A stretch of 64,000 bases of DNA from Achromobacter sp. RTa. GTDB taxonomy: Bacteria; Pseudomonadota; Gammaproteobacteria; Burkholderiales; Burkholderiaceae_B. Made by a program: the position numbers and the translations under genes. A model generated the notes under the pieces. The model saw nothing but the letters and a program-made list of their open reading frames with translations. It was not told the origin of the DNA and made no database searches. Below are positions 47,921 to 56,633 of this stretch, in pieces. The stretch lies in the NCBI RefSeq assembly GCF_000757485.1, contig NZ_JPYO01000002.1, positions 1 through 64,000 of the forward strand, in the 5' to 3' direction. Numbering within the stretch: position 1 is the stretch's first letter; the number at the start of each line of letters is the position of its first letter.

Positions 47921-49228
47921 ATGGACTTGAAAATCTTTGACCGGATGGAGTCGGAGGTGCGGGGCTACATCCGGTCGTTTCCCGTGATCTTCAGCCAGGC
48001 CAGGGGTTCGACGCTGATCGATGAGGAAGGCACCGAGTACATCGATTTCTTCAGCGGCGCCGGCACCCTCAACTACGGCCACAACAATCCTGTTCTCAAG
48101 GAAAAACTGCTGGAGTATGTGCAATCGGACGGTGTCGTCCATGGCCTGGACATGGCCACCAGCGCGAAGAAGCGTTTCCTGGAGACCGTGGAGCGCGTGC
48201 TGCTCAAGCCACGCAACTGGCAGTACACCCTGCAGTTCACCGGCCCGACGGGAACCAACGCGGTGGAAGCCGCGCTGAAGATCGCCCGGCAGGTCAAGGG
48301 GCGTCCGAATGTGATTTCGTTCACGCACGGCTTTCATGGCGTGAGCGGCGGTTCGCTGGCGGTGACCGCCAACATGAAGTTCCGCGAAGCCTCCGGCTAT
48401 GCCTTGGGCAACACCAGCTTCATGCCCTACGACGGATACTTCGGTCCGGACGTGGACACCATGGCCTACCTCGAGCGCATGCTGGAGGACCCGAGCAGCG
48501 GCATGGACAAGCCTGCCGCCGTCATCGTGGAAACGGTGCAGGGCGAAGGCGGCGTGAACGTCGCCACCCTGCGCTGGCTGAAAGAACTGGAAAAGCTCTG
48601 CAAGCGCCACGATATGCTGCTCATCGTGGACGATATCCAGGTCGGCTGCGGCCGCACCGGCACGTTCTTCAGCTTCGAGGCCGCCGGCATCCGGCCGGAC
48701 ATCATCACCTTGTCGAAATCGCTGTCCGGTTTCGGACTGCCGATGTCGCTGGTGCTGATGAAGCCCGAGCTGGACGTCTGGAAGCCGGGCGCCCACAGCG
48801 GCACGTTCCGGGGCAACAACCTGGCCTTCGTCACGGCGACCCAGGCGCTGGAAACCTACTGGACCAACAGCGCTTTCGCGGCCGACATCCAGCGCAAGGA
48901 GCGCCAGGTGCGCGACTGGCTGGAGAACCTGGTGCACAGCTACCCCAACGCCGGCCTGTCGGTGCGCGGCCGCGGCCTGATCCAGGGGCTGGTATCCAAT
49001 GCCACGCCCGCCCTGGCCAACCGCATTGCGCAGAACGCCTTCAAGAAGGGTGTCGTGATCGAAACCTCGGGCGCGCAGGACGAAGTGCTGAAGCTGCTGC
49101 CCGCGCTGACGATCGAGGAAGAGCTGCTGGCCAAGGGCCTGGAAGTGATCGAGGCCAGCGTCGCGGAGGCGCTCGCCGAAGAGGGGCAGTCCGCCCGCAT
49201 CCTGAAATTTGGAGGAAAACGTCAATGA
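47921..49228 (+). CDS. ectB: Diaminobutyrate-2-oxoglutarate transaminase EctB
   Basis: This 435-residue class III PLP transaminase makes L-2,4-diaminobutyrate from aspartate semialdehyde and glutamate, the first ectoine step. PLP lysine is Lys266 (ITLSKSLSGFG), with Asp237/238 in LLIVDDIQVGCGRTG and FTGPTGTNAVEAAL for phosphate binding. The ATG at 47921 is chosen because AAGGGAGG lies at the proper distance before it; an ATG at 47900 would include that site in the coding region. It overlaps ectC by 4 bp. Confidence 0.97.
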   Translation: MDLKIFDRMESEVRGYIRSFPVIFSQARGSTLIDEEGTEYIDFFSGAGTLNYGHNNPVLKEKLLEYVQSDGVVHGLDMATSAKKRFLETVERVLLKPRNWQYTLQFTGPTGTNAVEAALKIARQVKGRPNVISFTHGFHGVSGGSLAVTANMKFREASGYALGNTSFMPYDGYFGPDVDTMAYLERMLEDPSSGMDKPAAVIVETVQGEGGVNVATLRWLKELEKLCKRHDMLLIVDDIQVGCGRTGTFFSFEAAGIRPDIITLSKSLSGFGLPMSLVLMKPELDVWKPGAHSGTFRGNNLAFVTATQALETYWTNSAFAADIQRKERQVRDWLENLVHSYPNAGLSVRGRGLIQGLVSNATPALANRIAQNAFKKGVVIETSGAQDEVLKLLPALTIEEELLAKGLEVIEASVAEALAEEGQSARILKFGGKRQ

Positions 49229-49629
49229 TCGTACGCAATGTCAAAGATGTGATCGGCACCGCCGATGAGGTCCGCACCGATACCTGGGTAAGCCGCCGCG
49301 TGCTGCTGAAAAAGGACGGGATGGGGTTTTCCTTCCACGAAACCACCATCTTCCCGGGCGGCCGCACCCATATCCACTACAAGAATCATCTTGAAGCGGT
49401 GTGGTGCATCGAGGGCGACGGCTCCATCGAGACCATTGCCGACGGAAAGAAATACGACCTGGGCCCCGGCGTGGTCTACGCCCTGAACGAGCACGACGAG
49501 CACTGGCTGTGCGGCGGCAAGGAACCGCTGCGCGTCATCTGCGTGTTCAACCCGCCGCTGACCGGGCAGGAAGTGCATGACAAGGAAGGCGTCTATGCAT
49601 TGCCCGAGGCCGAGGCCCAGGTCGCCTGA
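49225..49629 (+). CDS. ectC: L-ectoine synthase EctC
   Basis: A 134-residue cupin enzyme that cyclises N-gamma-acetyl-diaminobutyrate to ectoine, with an iron-binding site. The family start MIVRNVKDVIGT, the metal-site block THIHYKNHLEAVWCIEGDGSIE and ALNEHDEHWL are all present, and the length is standard. It is coupled to ectB by ATGA and precedes ectD by 15 bp. Confidence 0.97.
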   Translation: MIVRNVKDVIGTADEVRTDTWVSRRVLLKKDGMGFSFHETTIFPGGRTHIHYKNHLEAVWCIEGDGSIETIADGKKYDLGPGVVYALNEHDEHWLCGGKEPLRVICVFNPPLTGQEVHDKEGVYALPEAEAQVA

Positions 49630-49644
49630 TACAAGGAGGTTCGC

Positions 49645-50571
49645 ATGATCTCACCTGCACAGGATCCGTACGCCTCGCGTACGGATCGAAGTTCCGCAAT
49701 CATCGCCCGGCAGGATCCGGTGGTCTACGAGAATGGCCAGTACGCCAACGCCCTGAGCGCCGACCAGGTCGGGCAGTACGAGCGCGACGGTTTCATCCTG
49801 TTGGAGAACCTGTTCACCGACGATGAAATCCGCGCGCTGTCGTCCGAGGTGGAGCGCATGACGCGCGATCCCTCGATCATCCGCCGCGAAGAATCGATTA
49901 CCGAGCCGGGCAGCAACGCCGTGCGCTCCATCTTCATGGTGCACGTGCTCAATCCTTTCCTGGCGCGCCTGGTGCGCGATCCGCGGCTGGTAAACGTGGC
50001 GCGGCAGATCCTCGGATCCGAGGTGTACATCCACCAGTCGCGCGCCAATATGAAGCCCGGCTTCAAGGGCAAGGAGTTCTACTGGCATTCCGATTTCGAG
50101 ACCTGGCACGTCGAAGACGGCATGCCCTCGATGCGCGCGCTCAGCTGCTCGGTGCTGCTGACCGACAACAATGAGTGCAACGGCCCCTTGATGCTCGTGC
50201 CCGGATCGCACCGGCAGTTCATCTCGTGCGTGGGCGAAACGCCCAACGAGCACTACAAGCAGTCGCTGAAAAAGCAGGAGTACGGCGTGCCGGATCCGGT
50301 CAGCCTGCAGCTGCTGGTGGAGCAGGGCGGCATCCGCTCCATGACGGCCAAGGCCGGCTCGGTGGTCTTTTTCGACTGCAACACGATGCACGGCTCCAAT
50401 AGCAATATCTCGCCGTGGCCCCGCGCGAACGTGTTCATGGTCTACAACAGCATGGAGAACACCTTGAGTCCGCCCAAGTACGGGCTGACGCCGCGCCCCG
50501 AGCACATCGCGACGCGCAAGGCGTTCAAGGCGGTCACGCCGCTCGACACGCTGAAGCTGGTCGGCGGTTGA
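49645..50571 (+). CDS. ectD: Ectoine 5-hydroxylase EctD
   Basis: This 308-residue Fe(II)/2-oxoglutarate dioxygenase converts ectoine to 5-hydroxyectoine. The iron triad is His148, Asp150 (FYWHSDFETWHVEDGMP) and His249 (FFDCNTMHGSN). AAGGAGG precedes the ATG. Its presence means the strain can make both compatible solutes under osmotic or heat stress, but only aerobically. It is the last gene of the ect operon, ahead of a strong terminator. Confidence 0.97.
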   Translation: MISPAQDPYASRTDRSSAIIARQDPVVYENGQYANALSADQVGQYERDGFILLENLFTDDEIRALSSEVERMTRDPSIIRREESITEPGSNAVRSIFMVHVLNPFLARLVRDPRLVNVARQILGSEVYIHQSRANMKPGFKGKEFYWHSDFETWHVEDGMPSMRALSCSVLLTDNNECNGPLMLVPGSHRQFISCVGETPNEHYKQSLKKQEYGVPDPVSLQLLVEQGGIRSMTAKAGSVVFFDCNTMHGSNSNISPWPRANVFMVYNSMENTLSPPKYGLTPRPEHIATRKAFKAVTPLDTLKLVGG

Positions 50572-50588
50572 TCCGCCTCCGTTGAAAG

Positions 50589-50619
50589 AGCCCGGGCCCG
50601 GCTGGCCCGGGCTTTTTTT
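50589..50619 (+). terminator. Terminator of the ect operon
   Basis: A perfect 10-bp stem (AGCCCGGGCC at 50589-50598 and GGCCCGGGCT at 50604-50613) with a 5-nt loop runs into a T tract to 50619. Confidence 0.92.
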
Positions 50620-50727
50620 CGCTTCCCGTCCCCAGGGGGCTGCCCCTTCGAAGGCTGCGCGACGAACGCGCGGCGAGGCGGGCCTCTGCTATTCTTTGCG
50701 CACCCTCTACCTTGGAACCGGTCCGCC

Positions 50728-51603
50728 ATGTCTGCCCGCATCCTCAGCCTGCACATCTACCCGCTCAAATCGTGCGCGGGCATCGACCTCGCCGAATCTC
50801 CCATCGATCGCGCCGGCCTGGCCCATGACCGCCGCTGGATGCTGATCGGCGACGATGGGCAGTTCATGACGCAGCGCCAATGGCCGGCCATGGCGCTGAT
50901 CCGCACGGCGCTTACGGCGGACGCCCTGCGCCTGTCCGCGCCCGGGATGCCGGACCTGGAGGTGGCCCTGGATGGTTCGGGCCTGGAGCCCGGCTCCGAG
51001 GACGTCACCGTCTGGAAGGACACGATCGCGGCCCGGCGCGAATCCGCGGCCGCCGGCCGCTGGTTCTCCGAATTCCTCAAGACCCCGTGCCGGCTGTACA
51101 AGGTGGACACGGCCGCGCGGCGGCCGGCCAAGCTCGATTGGGTGTCGCGCTGGACCGAGGCGCACCCCGACCTGGCCGATAGCTTTGCCGGCGATCACCA
51201 TTTCGGCTTTGCCGACGGTTTTCCCTTGCTGGTGGCCAACCAGGCCTCGCTGGACGAGCTGAATGGGCGCCTGCGCGCCAAGGGCGAGACGCCGGTCCCG
51301 ATGGACCGCTTCCGCCCCAATATCGTCGTGCAGGGCGAGGAGTGGGAGCCCTTCGAGGAGGATCACACTGCGATGATCGTGGCCGCAGGCGTGAAAATGG
51401 CGTTCGTCAAACCGTGCACGCGCTGTTCGATTCCCGATATCGACCAGCGCACCGCCCAGCGTCACGACGAGCCGGGCCGCACCCTGTCGGGCTATCGCAA
51501 TCTGGAAATAGGCGTGGTGTTCGGCCAGAACGCCATTCTCGACGCGCCCGCAGGGGCGCGCCTGAAAGTGGGCGACGGGGTGGAGATCGAGCTGGATTTC
51601 TAA
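50728..51603 (+). CDS. MOSC-domain protein (YcbX-like)
   Basis: This 291-residue protein has an N-terminal MOSC_N beta-barrel (LHIYPLKSCAGIDLAE...GLAHDRRWMLI) and a C-terminal MOSC domain with the conserved cysteine in VKPCTRCSIPDID. The family binds molybdenum cofactor; YcbX detoxifies N-hydroxylated bases in E. coli. It lacks the extra C-terminal ferredoxin domain of E. coli YcbX. It is probably monocistronic, convergent with the guanidinium exporter gene. Confidence 0.9.
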   Translation: MSARILSLHIYPLKSCAGIDLAESPIDRAGLAHDRRWMLIGDDGQFMTQRQWPAMALIRTALTADALRLSAPGMPDLEVALDGSGLEPGSEDVTVWKDTIAARRESAAAGRWFSEFLKTPCRLYKVDTAARRPAKLDWVSRWTEAHPDLADSFAGDHHFGFADGFPLLVANQASLDELNGRLRAKGETPVPMDRFRPNIVVQGEEWEPFEEDHTAMIVAAGVKMAFVKPCTRCSIPDIDQRTAQRHDEPGRTLSGYRNLEIGVVFGQNAILDAPAGARLKVGDGVEIELDF

Positions 51604-51626
51604 CCCGCCGCCGGCGCGGACCGTGC

Positions 51627-51944
51627 TCAGGCCGAGGACAGCTTCAGGCCGATCAGGCCCAGCACGATGAGCGTCACGCTGGCGATGCGCATCCAGCTGG
51701 TGGATTCGCCGAACAGCACGATGCCGGCAACGAAGGCGCCGATCGTGCCGATGCCCACCCAGACCGCATAGGCGGTGCCCAGGGGCAGGGATTTCATGGC
51801 GACCGCCAGCAGCCATACGCTGATGGCCATGCCGCCTGCGGTAATCACGGACGGCCAGAAGCGGGTGAATCCATGGGTGTACTTCAGGCCCACCGCCCAG
51901 ACGATTTCAAACAGGCCTGCAAGTACCAGGATGATCCAGGTCAT
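51627..51944 (-). CDS. sugE: SMR-family guanidinium exporter Gdx/SugE
   Basis: A 105-residue four-helix small multidrug resistance protein. Glu13 in [14 protein letters not shown] is the essential proton/substrate carboxylate, and [13 protein letters not shown] is the TM3 signature; the pattern ([17 protein letters not shown]) is SugE/Gdx rather than EmrE. Gdx exports guanidinium in exchange for protons. A guanidine-II riboswitch-like leader directly upstream supports this function. Its ATG has TAGGAG eight bases before it. Confidence 0.93.
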   Translation of the reverse strand: MTWIILVLAGLFEIVWAVGLKYTHGFTRFWPSVITAGGMAISVWLLAVAMKSLPLGTAYAVWVGIGTIGAFVAGIVLFGESTSWMRIASVTLIVLGLIGLKLSSA

Positions 51945-51978
51945 GTACGACTCCTATGCATGGCCGGCAAAGCGCCGG

Positions 51979-52048
51979 CCTAGGGGTCGTCCCCGGAAAA
52001 GGGCGTGCCGGCCGAGCGGCCGCGCGCGGCAGCGGGCCGTCCCGCTGC
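51979..52048 (-). promoter_or_regulatory. Guanidine-II (mini-ykkC) riboswitch
   Basis: Read on the minus strand there are two hairpins with the defining ACGR tetraloops: GCAGCGGG-ACGG-CCCGCTGC (52048-52029) and GGGG-ACGA-CCCC flanked by CC/GG (51996-51979), separated by 32 nt. A third hairpin (51962-51980) abuts the second and leads to the ribosome-binding site of sugE. In this class guanidine binding to the loops exposes the ribosome-binding site. The gene controlled encodes a guanidinium exporter, as expected. Confidence 0.85.
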
Positions 52049-52055
52049 GGCAAAA

Positions 52056-52083
52056 ATTATAGAATACCGGCTTCCGACGGCAA
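52056..52083 (-). promoter_or_regulatory. sugE promoter
   Basis: On the minus strand TTGCCG (52083-52078) and a consensus TATAAT (52061-52056) are 16 bp apart. The predicted start near 52049 is one base before the first riboswitch hairpin. Confidence 0.65.
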
Positions 52084-52152
52084 AACCGGGTGCCGGGCAT
52101 CAACTCTTGCAACACTTCGCGTTCCGGGCCGCGAAACCAGGATATTCCCATC

Positions 52153-52521
52153 ATGCAACGCATTATGCTGCGGGCAAAGCTGCACCGCGTCACGGTCACC
52201 GAAGCCGACCTTCATTACGAAGGATCGTGCGGCATCGACGAAGACCTGCTGGACGCTGCCGGCATGCGCGAGTTCGAACGCATCGAACTCTACAACGTCA
52301 CCAACGGCGAACGCTTCGACACCTATATCATCAAGGCGGCCCGCGGCAGCGGCGCCATTTCCTTGAATGGCGCCGCCGCGCGCCGGGCCCAGGTCGGCGA
52401 TCTGCTGATCATCTGCACCTATGGCCCGATGTCCGAAGCCGATTCGGCCGTGCACAAGCCGCAGGTCGTGCTGGTGGACGACGCGAACCGCGTCAAGGAA
52501 ATCCGCAAGTTCCCGGCCTGA
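52153..52521 (+). CDS. panD: Aspartate 1-decarboxylase PanD
   Basis: This 122-residue pyruvoyl enzyme makes beta-alanine from L-aspartate for pantothenate and CoA. The self-cleavage site is Gly24-Ser25 in HYEGSCGID; Ser25 becomes the pyruvoyl group. [16 protein letters not shown] is also diagnostic. The ATG at 52153 gives the usual start [11 protein letters not shown]. The next gene starts 64 bp downstream. Confidence 0.97.
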   Translation: MQRIMLRAKLHRVTVTEADLHYEGSCGIDEDLLDAAGMREFERIELYNVTNGERFDTYIIKAARGSGAISLNGAAARRAQVGDLLIICTYGPMSEADSAVHKPQVVLVDDANRVKEIRKFPA

Positions 52522-52585
52522 CGCCGGGCCGTTCGCGGCGCTTGCCCTGCCGGCCGGCGCCGCGTCAACCCTGAACTGTTTCATC

Positions 52586-53632
52586 ATGAGCTTCCAGGTC
52601 ATCATCCAACCCAGCCAGCATCAATTCCCGGTCGAGCCCGGCCAGACCGTGCTCGATGCCGCCCTGGCCGCTGGCATCGTGCTGCCCTACAGCTGTCGCA
52701 ACGGCGCGTGTTCCACCTGCAAGGGCCGCGTGGTTTCCGGGGAGTTCGATGCCGGGCAGTATCCGGCGCAGATCCTTTCGCCCGAGGAACTCGCCGACGG
52801 CTACACCCTGTTCTGCCAGGCCCGTCCCGCCTCGGACATGGTGGTCGAGTCCACCGAGGTCCGGCTGGCCAGCGACATCCAGATCCGCAAGCTGCCCTCG
52901 CGCGTGCAGACGCTGGAGCGCGTGGCGCCGGACGTCACGGTGATCAAGCTGCAATTGCCTGCGTCCGAGCAGTTCCGCTACTACGCCGGCCAGTACATCG
53001 AAGTCATCCTGAAGGACGGGCGCCGGCGCAGCTATTCCATGGCGGGCGCCCCCCACACCGGCAGTCCGCTCGAACTGCACATCCGCCACATGCCTGGCGG
53101 CGTTTTCACCGATCACGTGTTCGGCGCGGGCGACACGCAGATGAAAGAGCGCGAGATCCTGCGCCTGGAAGGGCCTTTCGGCTCCTTCTTCCTGCGCGAA
53201 GACAGCGCCAAGCCCGTTGTCCTGCTGGCCAGCGGCACCGGTTTTGCTCCGGTCAAGGCGATCGTCGAGCACATGATCCACAAAAACATCAACCGTCCCG
53301 TCGCCCTGTACTGGGGCGGGCGCCGTCCGCGCGATCTATACATGCATGAGCTGGCGCAATCGTGGGCGGCGCAATTGCCCGATTTCCGCTATGTGCCCGT
53401 GGTGTCCAACGCGCTCCAGGAAGATGGCTGGGCCGGCCGCACCGGTTTCGTTCACGAGGCCGTTCTGCAGGATATCCCGGACCTGTCGGGTCACCAGGTC
53501 TACGCCTGCGGCACGCCGCTGATGGTGGACGCGGCCCGGCGCGAGTTCAGCGCCCAGAACGGGCTGCCGCCGGAAGAGTTCTATGCGGACGCTTTCACGT
53601 CCGAAGCCGATCTGGCGAAAGCTGCATCCTGA
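52586..53632 (+). CDS. 2Fe-2S/FAD oxidoreductase (CDP-6-deoxyglucoseen reductase-like)
   Basis: This 348-residue protein fuses an N-terminal plant-type ferredoxin domain (Cys37, Cys42, Cys45, Cys77; CRNGACSTCKG) to a ferredoxin-NADP reductase-type FAD domain (RRRSYSMAGAPHT) and an NAD(P)H domain (VVLLASGTGFAPVKAIVEH, ending in HQVYACGTPLMVDAARREF). Annotated relatives are CDP-6-deoxy-delta-3,4-glucoseen reductases and reductase parts of oxygenases. No dideoxysugar or oxygenase partner lies nearby, so its role may be general electron supply. The ATG at 52586 starts the ferredoxin domain. Confidence 0.85.
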   Translation: MSFQVIIQPSQHQFPVEPGQTVLDAALAAGIVLPYSCRNGACSTCKGRVVSGEFDAGQYPAQILSPEELADGYTLFCQARPASDMVVESTEVRLASDIQIRKLPSRVQTLERVAPDVTVIKLQLPASEQFRYYAGQYIEVILKDGRRRSYSMAGAPHTGSPLELHIRHMPGGVFTDHVFGAGDTQMKEREILRLEGPFGSFFLREDSAKPVVLLASGTGFAPVKAIVEHMIHKNINRPVALYWGGRRPRDLYMHELAQSWAAQLPDFRYVPVVSNALQEDGWAGRTGFVHEAVLQDIPDLSGHQVYACGTPLMVDAARREFSAQNGLPPEEFYADAFTSEADLAKAAS

Positions 53633-53657
53633 GTCACTGAGTAACAGGGCATGAACG

Positions 53658-53709
53658 AAAGGGGAGGAAGGAACGGGCCTGGAAAGGTTTGTGACTTCCG
53701 CCCCTTTTT
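53658..53709 (+). terminator. Terminator after the flavin reductase
   Basis: AAAGGGGAGGAAG (53658-53670) pairs with CTTCCGCCCCTTT (53695-53707) with one mismatch, a loop of about 24 nt and five T at the end of the right arm. Confidence 0.55.
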
Positions 53710-53820
53710 ATTCCGTAGGCGCGGGCAAATCGCCGGGGTAAACTGCCGTGGCAGCAGCCTGCCAGGGGGCGCGGACATCGGGTCCGGAAGCCGAGTTGGC
53801 ACGCAAGGAGCAATGCGGGC

Positions 53821-55077
53821 ATGAAAGTAGCGGTATTGGGTGGCGGCATCATCGGAATCTCCAGCGCCTGGTGGCTGAACCAGGCGGGCCACGACGTCGT
53901 GGTCATCGATCGCTGCACCGGTCCCGCCCAGGAAACCAGCCTGGCCAACGGCGCCCAGATTTCGGTCTCGTATGCCGAACCCTGGGCCAATCCGCAAGCG
54001 CCCCTGAAGCTGCTCAAGTGGATGTTCCAGGACAACGCCCCGCTGCTGTTCCGCCCGCAGCTCGACTGGCGGCAATGGATGTGGGGGCTGGCGTTCCTGC
54101 GCGAATGCATGCCCGGCCGCCTGGCTCCCAATATCCGCGCCATGGTCCGTATGGCGGAATACAGCCGAGCCACCCTGCGCGGCATGCGCGCGGATCTCGG
54201 CATCCAGTACGACCACCTGGAACGCGGCATCCTGAACTTCTACCGGGACCAGCACGAATTCGAGAATTCGCAGCGCGCGGCCGGCCTGATGCGCGATTTC
54301 GGCGTAGAGCGGCGGGTGGTGTCCACGGACGAGGTCATCGCCATCGAACCCGCCCTGGCCCCGCACCGCCAGACCATCGTCGGGGGCGACTACACCCCCG
54401 AGGACGAAAGCGGCGACGTGCACCTGTTCACAGTGGCCCTGGCGGAGCATTGCGTCCGCGCCGGGGTGGAATTCCATTACAACACCCGCGCCACGCGCCT
54501 GCTGACGACCGGCGGCGCGGTGCAGGGCGTCGAACTCATCGGGCCCGACGGCCGCTACGGCGCGTTGTCGGCCGACGCTTATGTCGTGGCGCTGGGCAGT
54601 TTCAGCCCCGGCCTGCTGCGCCCGCTGGGCATTCCTTGCAACGTCTATCCGGCCAAGGGCTATTCCGCGACGTTCCCGGTGCTCAAACCGGATGCCGCGC
54701 CCACGGTCAGCCTGACGGACAGCAGCCACAAAGTCGTGTTTTCCCGTTTGGGCGACCGCCTGCGCATGGCCGGCACCGCGGAGCTGTCGGGATATTCCCG
54801 CAGCCTGAACACGGGCCGCTGCGAAGCCATGAGCAGCCTGGCGCGCGAACTTTTTCCCGATGCGCTCGATTTCGAGCGTGTCAGCTATTGGTCGGGCCTG
54901 CGCCCGTCCACTCCCTCGAACGTGCCCATCATCGGCCGCAGCCGCATCCCCAACCTGTATGTCAATACGGGACACGGTACTCTCGGCTGGACGATGGGCG
55001 TTGGCTCGGGCCGGGCATTGGCCGATCTCCTCAGCGGACGGCGGCCGGAACCGGAATTTCCTTTTCTTGGTCTGTGA
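53821..55077 (+). CDS. D-amino acid dehydrogenase-like flavoprotein (DadA family)
   Basis: This 418-residue FAD-dependent oxidase of the DAO/DadA family has the dinucleotide motif VLGGGIIG at residues 5-12. The DadA-like C-terminus SYWSGLRPSTPSNVPIIGRSRIPNLYVNTGHGTLGWTMGVGSG is present. It would oxidise D-amino acids (or N-methylated amino acids) to keto acids and pass electrons to the quinone pool. No alanine racemase gene is adjacent. It lies 4 bp before a periplasmic binding-protein gene, so the two are likely co-transcribed. Confidence 0.88.
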   Translation: MKVAVLGGGIIGISSAWWLNQAGHDVVVIDRCTGPAQETSLANGAQISVSYAEPWANPQAPLKLLKWMFQDNAPLLFRPQLDWRQWMWGLAFLRECMPGRLAPNIRAMVRMAEYSRATLRGMRADLGIQYDHLERGILNFYRDQHEFENSQRAAGLMRDFGVERRVVSTDEVIAIEPALAPHRQTIVGGDYTPEDESGDVHLFTVALAEHCVRAGVEFHYNTRATRLLTTGGAVQGVELIGPDGRYGALSADAYVVALGSFSPGLLRPLGIPCNVYPAKGYSATFPVLKPDAAPTVSLTDSSHKVVFSRLGDRLRMAGTAELSGYSRSLNTGRCEAMSSLARELFPDALDFERVSYWSGLRPSTPSNVPIIGRSRIPNLYVNTGHGTLGWTMGVGSGRALADLLSGRRPEPEFPFLGL

Positions 55078-55081
55078 ACCT

Positions 55082-56422
55082 ATGAAGAATCTGCAATTGG
55101 CGGGCATTGCCCGCGCGATGTTCGCCAACCGGCGCGCATGGGTATTCGGGGCCGCGATGGCGGTTGCCGGAGCGGCGAATGCCGCCGCGGTCGAAATACA
55201 GGTCTGGCACACGCTGTCCGACGCAAACAAGGCCGAGTTCGAGAAACTCGCCAAGCAATACAACAAGGAACAGGACCAGGTCCGCGTCACGCTGCGCGGC
55301 TTCGCCTCGCCTGCGGCGCTGGAACAGGAAGCCGTGTCGGCGGTCAAGGCCAAGAAGGGCCCGAACCTGCTGCAGCTGACCGACAACCATTCGCCCGAAG
55401 TCGTTGCCCAGCACAAGGCCGTGCTGCCGCTGTACGAACTGCTGGCCAAGTATCCGATCAAGGACCTGAACTGGTTCGTGCCGGCCACCAGCAGCTTCAC
55501 ACGCGACAGCAAGGGCCGCCTGCTGGCCTTTCCCTGGATGGCCGAAGTGCCGGTGATGTTCTACAACACCGCCGCCTACAAGAAGGCCGGGCTGGATCCC
55601 AAAAAGCCTGCCCGTACCTGGACCGCCCTGCAAGGCGAGCTGCTGAAGCTGCGCGACGTGGCCAACATCGACTGCCCGTACGCCTCCAGCGACCAGGTGT
55701 CGGTCCATCTGGAAAACCTGGCGCCCATCAACAACCAGCTGTTCACCAGCAACAACAACGGGCTGGACGCCGTCTCCAAGAAGTCCGCCGCCCCGGCCAT
55801 GCAGTTCGATACGCTCTACATGCGCCACATCTCGCTGATGGTGAGCTGGAAGCGTTCGCTGCTGTTCATGGCGCACTCGGGCGACAACGCCAGCGACAAG
55901 CTGTTCGCCAAGGGCGAATGCGCGGTGCTGACCTCCAACACCGGCGCCTTCGGCCAGTTCATCAACACCAAGTCGCTGTCCTTCGGCGTGGCGCCGCTGC
56001 CTTACTACGACCAGGTCACCAAGGACGGCGGCAAGCCGTTCGTGAGCGGGTCGGCGCTGTGGGCGCTCGAGGGCCATCCCCAGGCCGAGGAAAAGGCCAC
56101 CGCCCAGTTCCTGGCCTGGCTGTCGAAGCCCGTCGTCGCGGCCGAATGGCACCAGCGCACCGGCTATCTCCCGCTGACGGAAGCCGCCTTCCGCGCTTCG
56201 GACGTGTCGTTCTACGACCGCATTCCGGGCGTCCAGGCGCTGATCGCCTCCATGCGCACCCAGCCGGGCACCAATAGCCGGGGCTTCCGCATGGCCAACT
56301 ACCAGCGCATCGAGCCGGTCTTCAACCAGCAGCTCAACGAAGCTTTCGAGGGCAAGGTGCCGCCGGTCGCGGCGCTGAACAACGCCGCCTCGCAAGCCCG
56401 CAGCATCGCCGCGCAACGCTGA
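55082..56422 (+). CDS. ABC transporter family 1 solute-binding protein (UgpB-like)
   Basis: This 446-residue periplasmic binding protein has a signal peptide ending near ANAAAVEIQ (residue 36) and the start VEIQVWHTLSDANKAEFEKLAKQYN typical of UgpB-type glycerol-3-phosphate binding proteins. PWMAEVPVMFYNTAAYKKAGLDP and VSGSALWALEGHP are family blocks. No permease or ATPase genes follow, so it is either an orphan component of a transporter encoded elsewhere or has another ligand. It ends ahead of a strong terminator. Confidence 0.85.
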   Translation: MKNLQLAGIARAMFANRRAWVFGAAMAVAGAANAAAVEIQVWHTLSDANKAEFEKLAKQYNKEQDQVRVTLRGFASPAALEQEAVSAVKAKKGPNLLQLTDNHSPEVVAQHKAVLPLYELLAKYPIKDLNWFVPATSSFTRDSKGRLLAFPWMAEVPVMFYNTAAYKKAGLDPKKPARTWTALQGELLKLRDVANIDCPYASSDQVSVHLENLAPINNQLFTSNNNGLDAVSKKSAAPAMQFDTLYMRHISLMVSWKRSLLFMAHSGDNASDKLFAKGECAVLTSNTGAFGQFINTKSLSFGVAPLPYYDQVTKDGGKPFVSGSALWALEGHPQAEEKATAQFLAWLSKPVVAAEWHQRTGYLPLTEAAFRASDVSFYDRIPGVQALIASMRTQPGTNSRGFRMANYQRIEPVFNQQLNEAFEGKVPPVAALNNAASQARSIAAQR

Positions 56423-56470
56423 TTGCGGCGGCTTGGCCTGGCGGCGGAGCCGCCGCCATGGCCTTCAAGG

Positions 56471-56499
56471 AAACCGGTCCTCGGACCGGTTTTTTTTCG
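56471..56499 (+). terminator. Terminator after the binding-protein gene
   Basis: AAACCGGTCC (56471-56480) pairs with GGACCGGTTT (56483-56492) around a tight CT turn, followed by further T residues. It separates the DadA/UgpB-like pair from the pilus operon. Confidence 0.85.
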
Positions 56500-56538
56500 T
56501 CCCGGAAATGCGGAAGCGGCGCGGCGGGACCAAACCAT

Positions 56539-56598
56539 CCATGCGTACATGCCAGTCTGGCGGGGCAGGGGGCGCTCATCCACCATGCGTGCATGCGC
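56539..56598. repeat. Direct repeat upstream of the pilus operon
   Basis: CCATGCGTACATGC (56539-56552) recurs as CCATGCGTGCATGC (56583-56596), one base different and 44 bp apart, within 95 bp of the first pil gene. Each copy is itself partly palindromic. It is a candidate regulator-binding site pair; nothing else is recognised in the 211-bp gap apart from the terminator. Confidence 0.4.
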
Positions 56599-56633
56599 AT
56601 CGCTTCCGGTGCGCCCATTGTTCGCGGTGAGGC

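Noticed and set aside
44111-50571. The TRAP-transaminase operon as a dedicated ectoine uptake and degradation system
   Set aside because: None of the ectoine-degradation genes (doeA/eutD hydrolase, doeB deacetylase) or EnuR/AsnC regulators is present; proximity alone is not enough.
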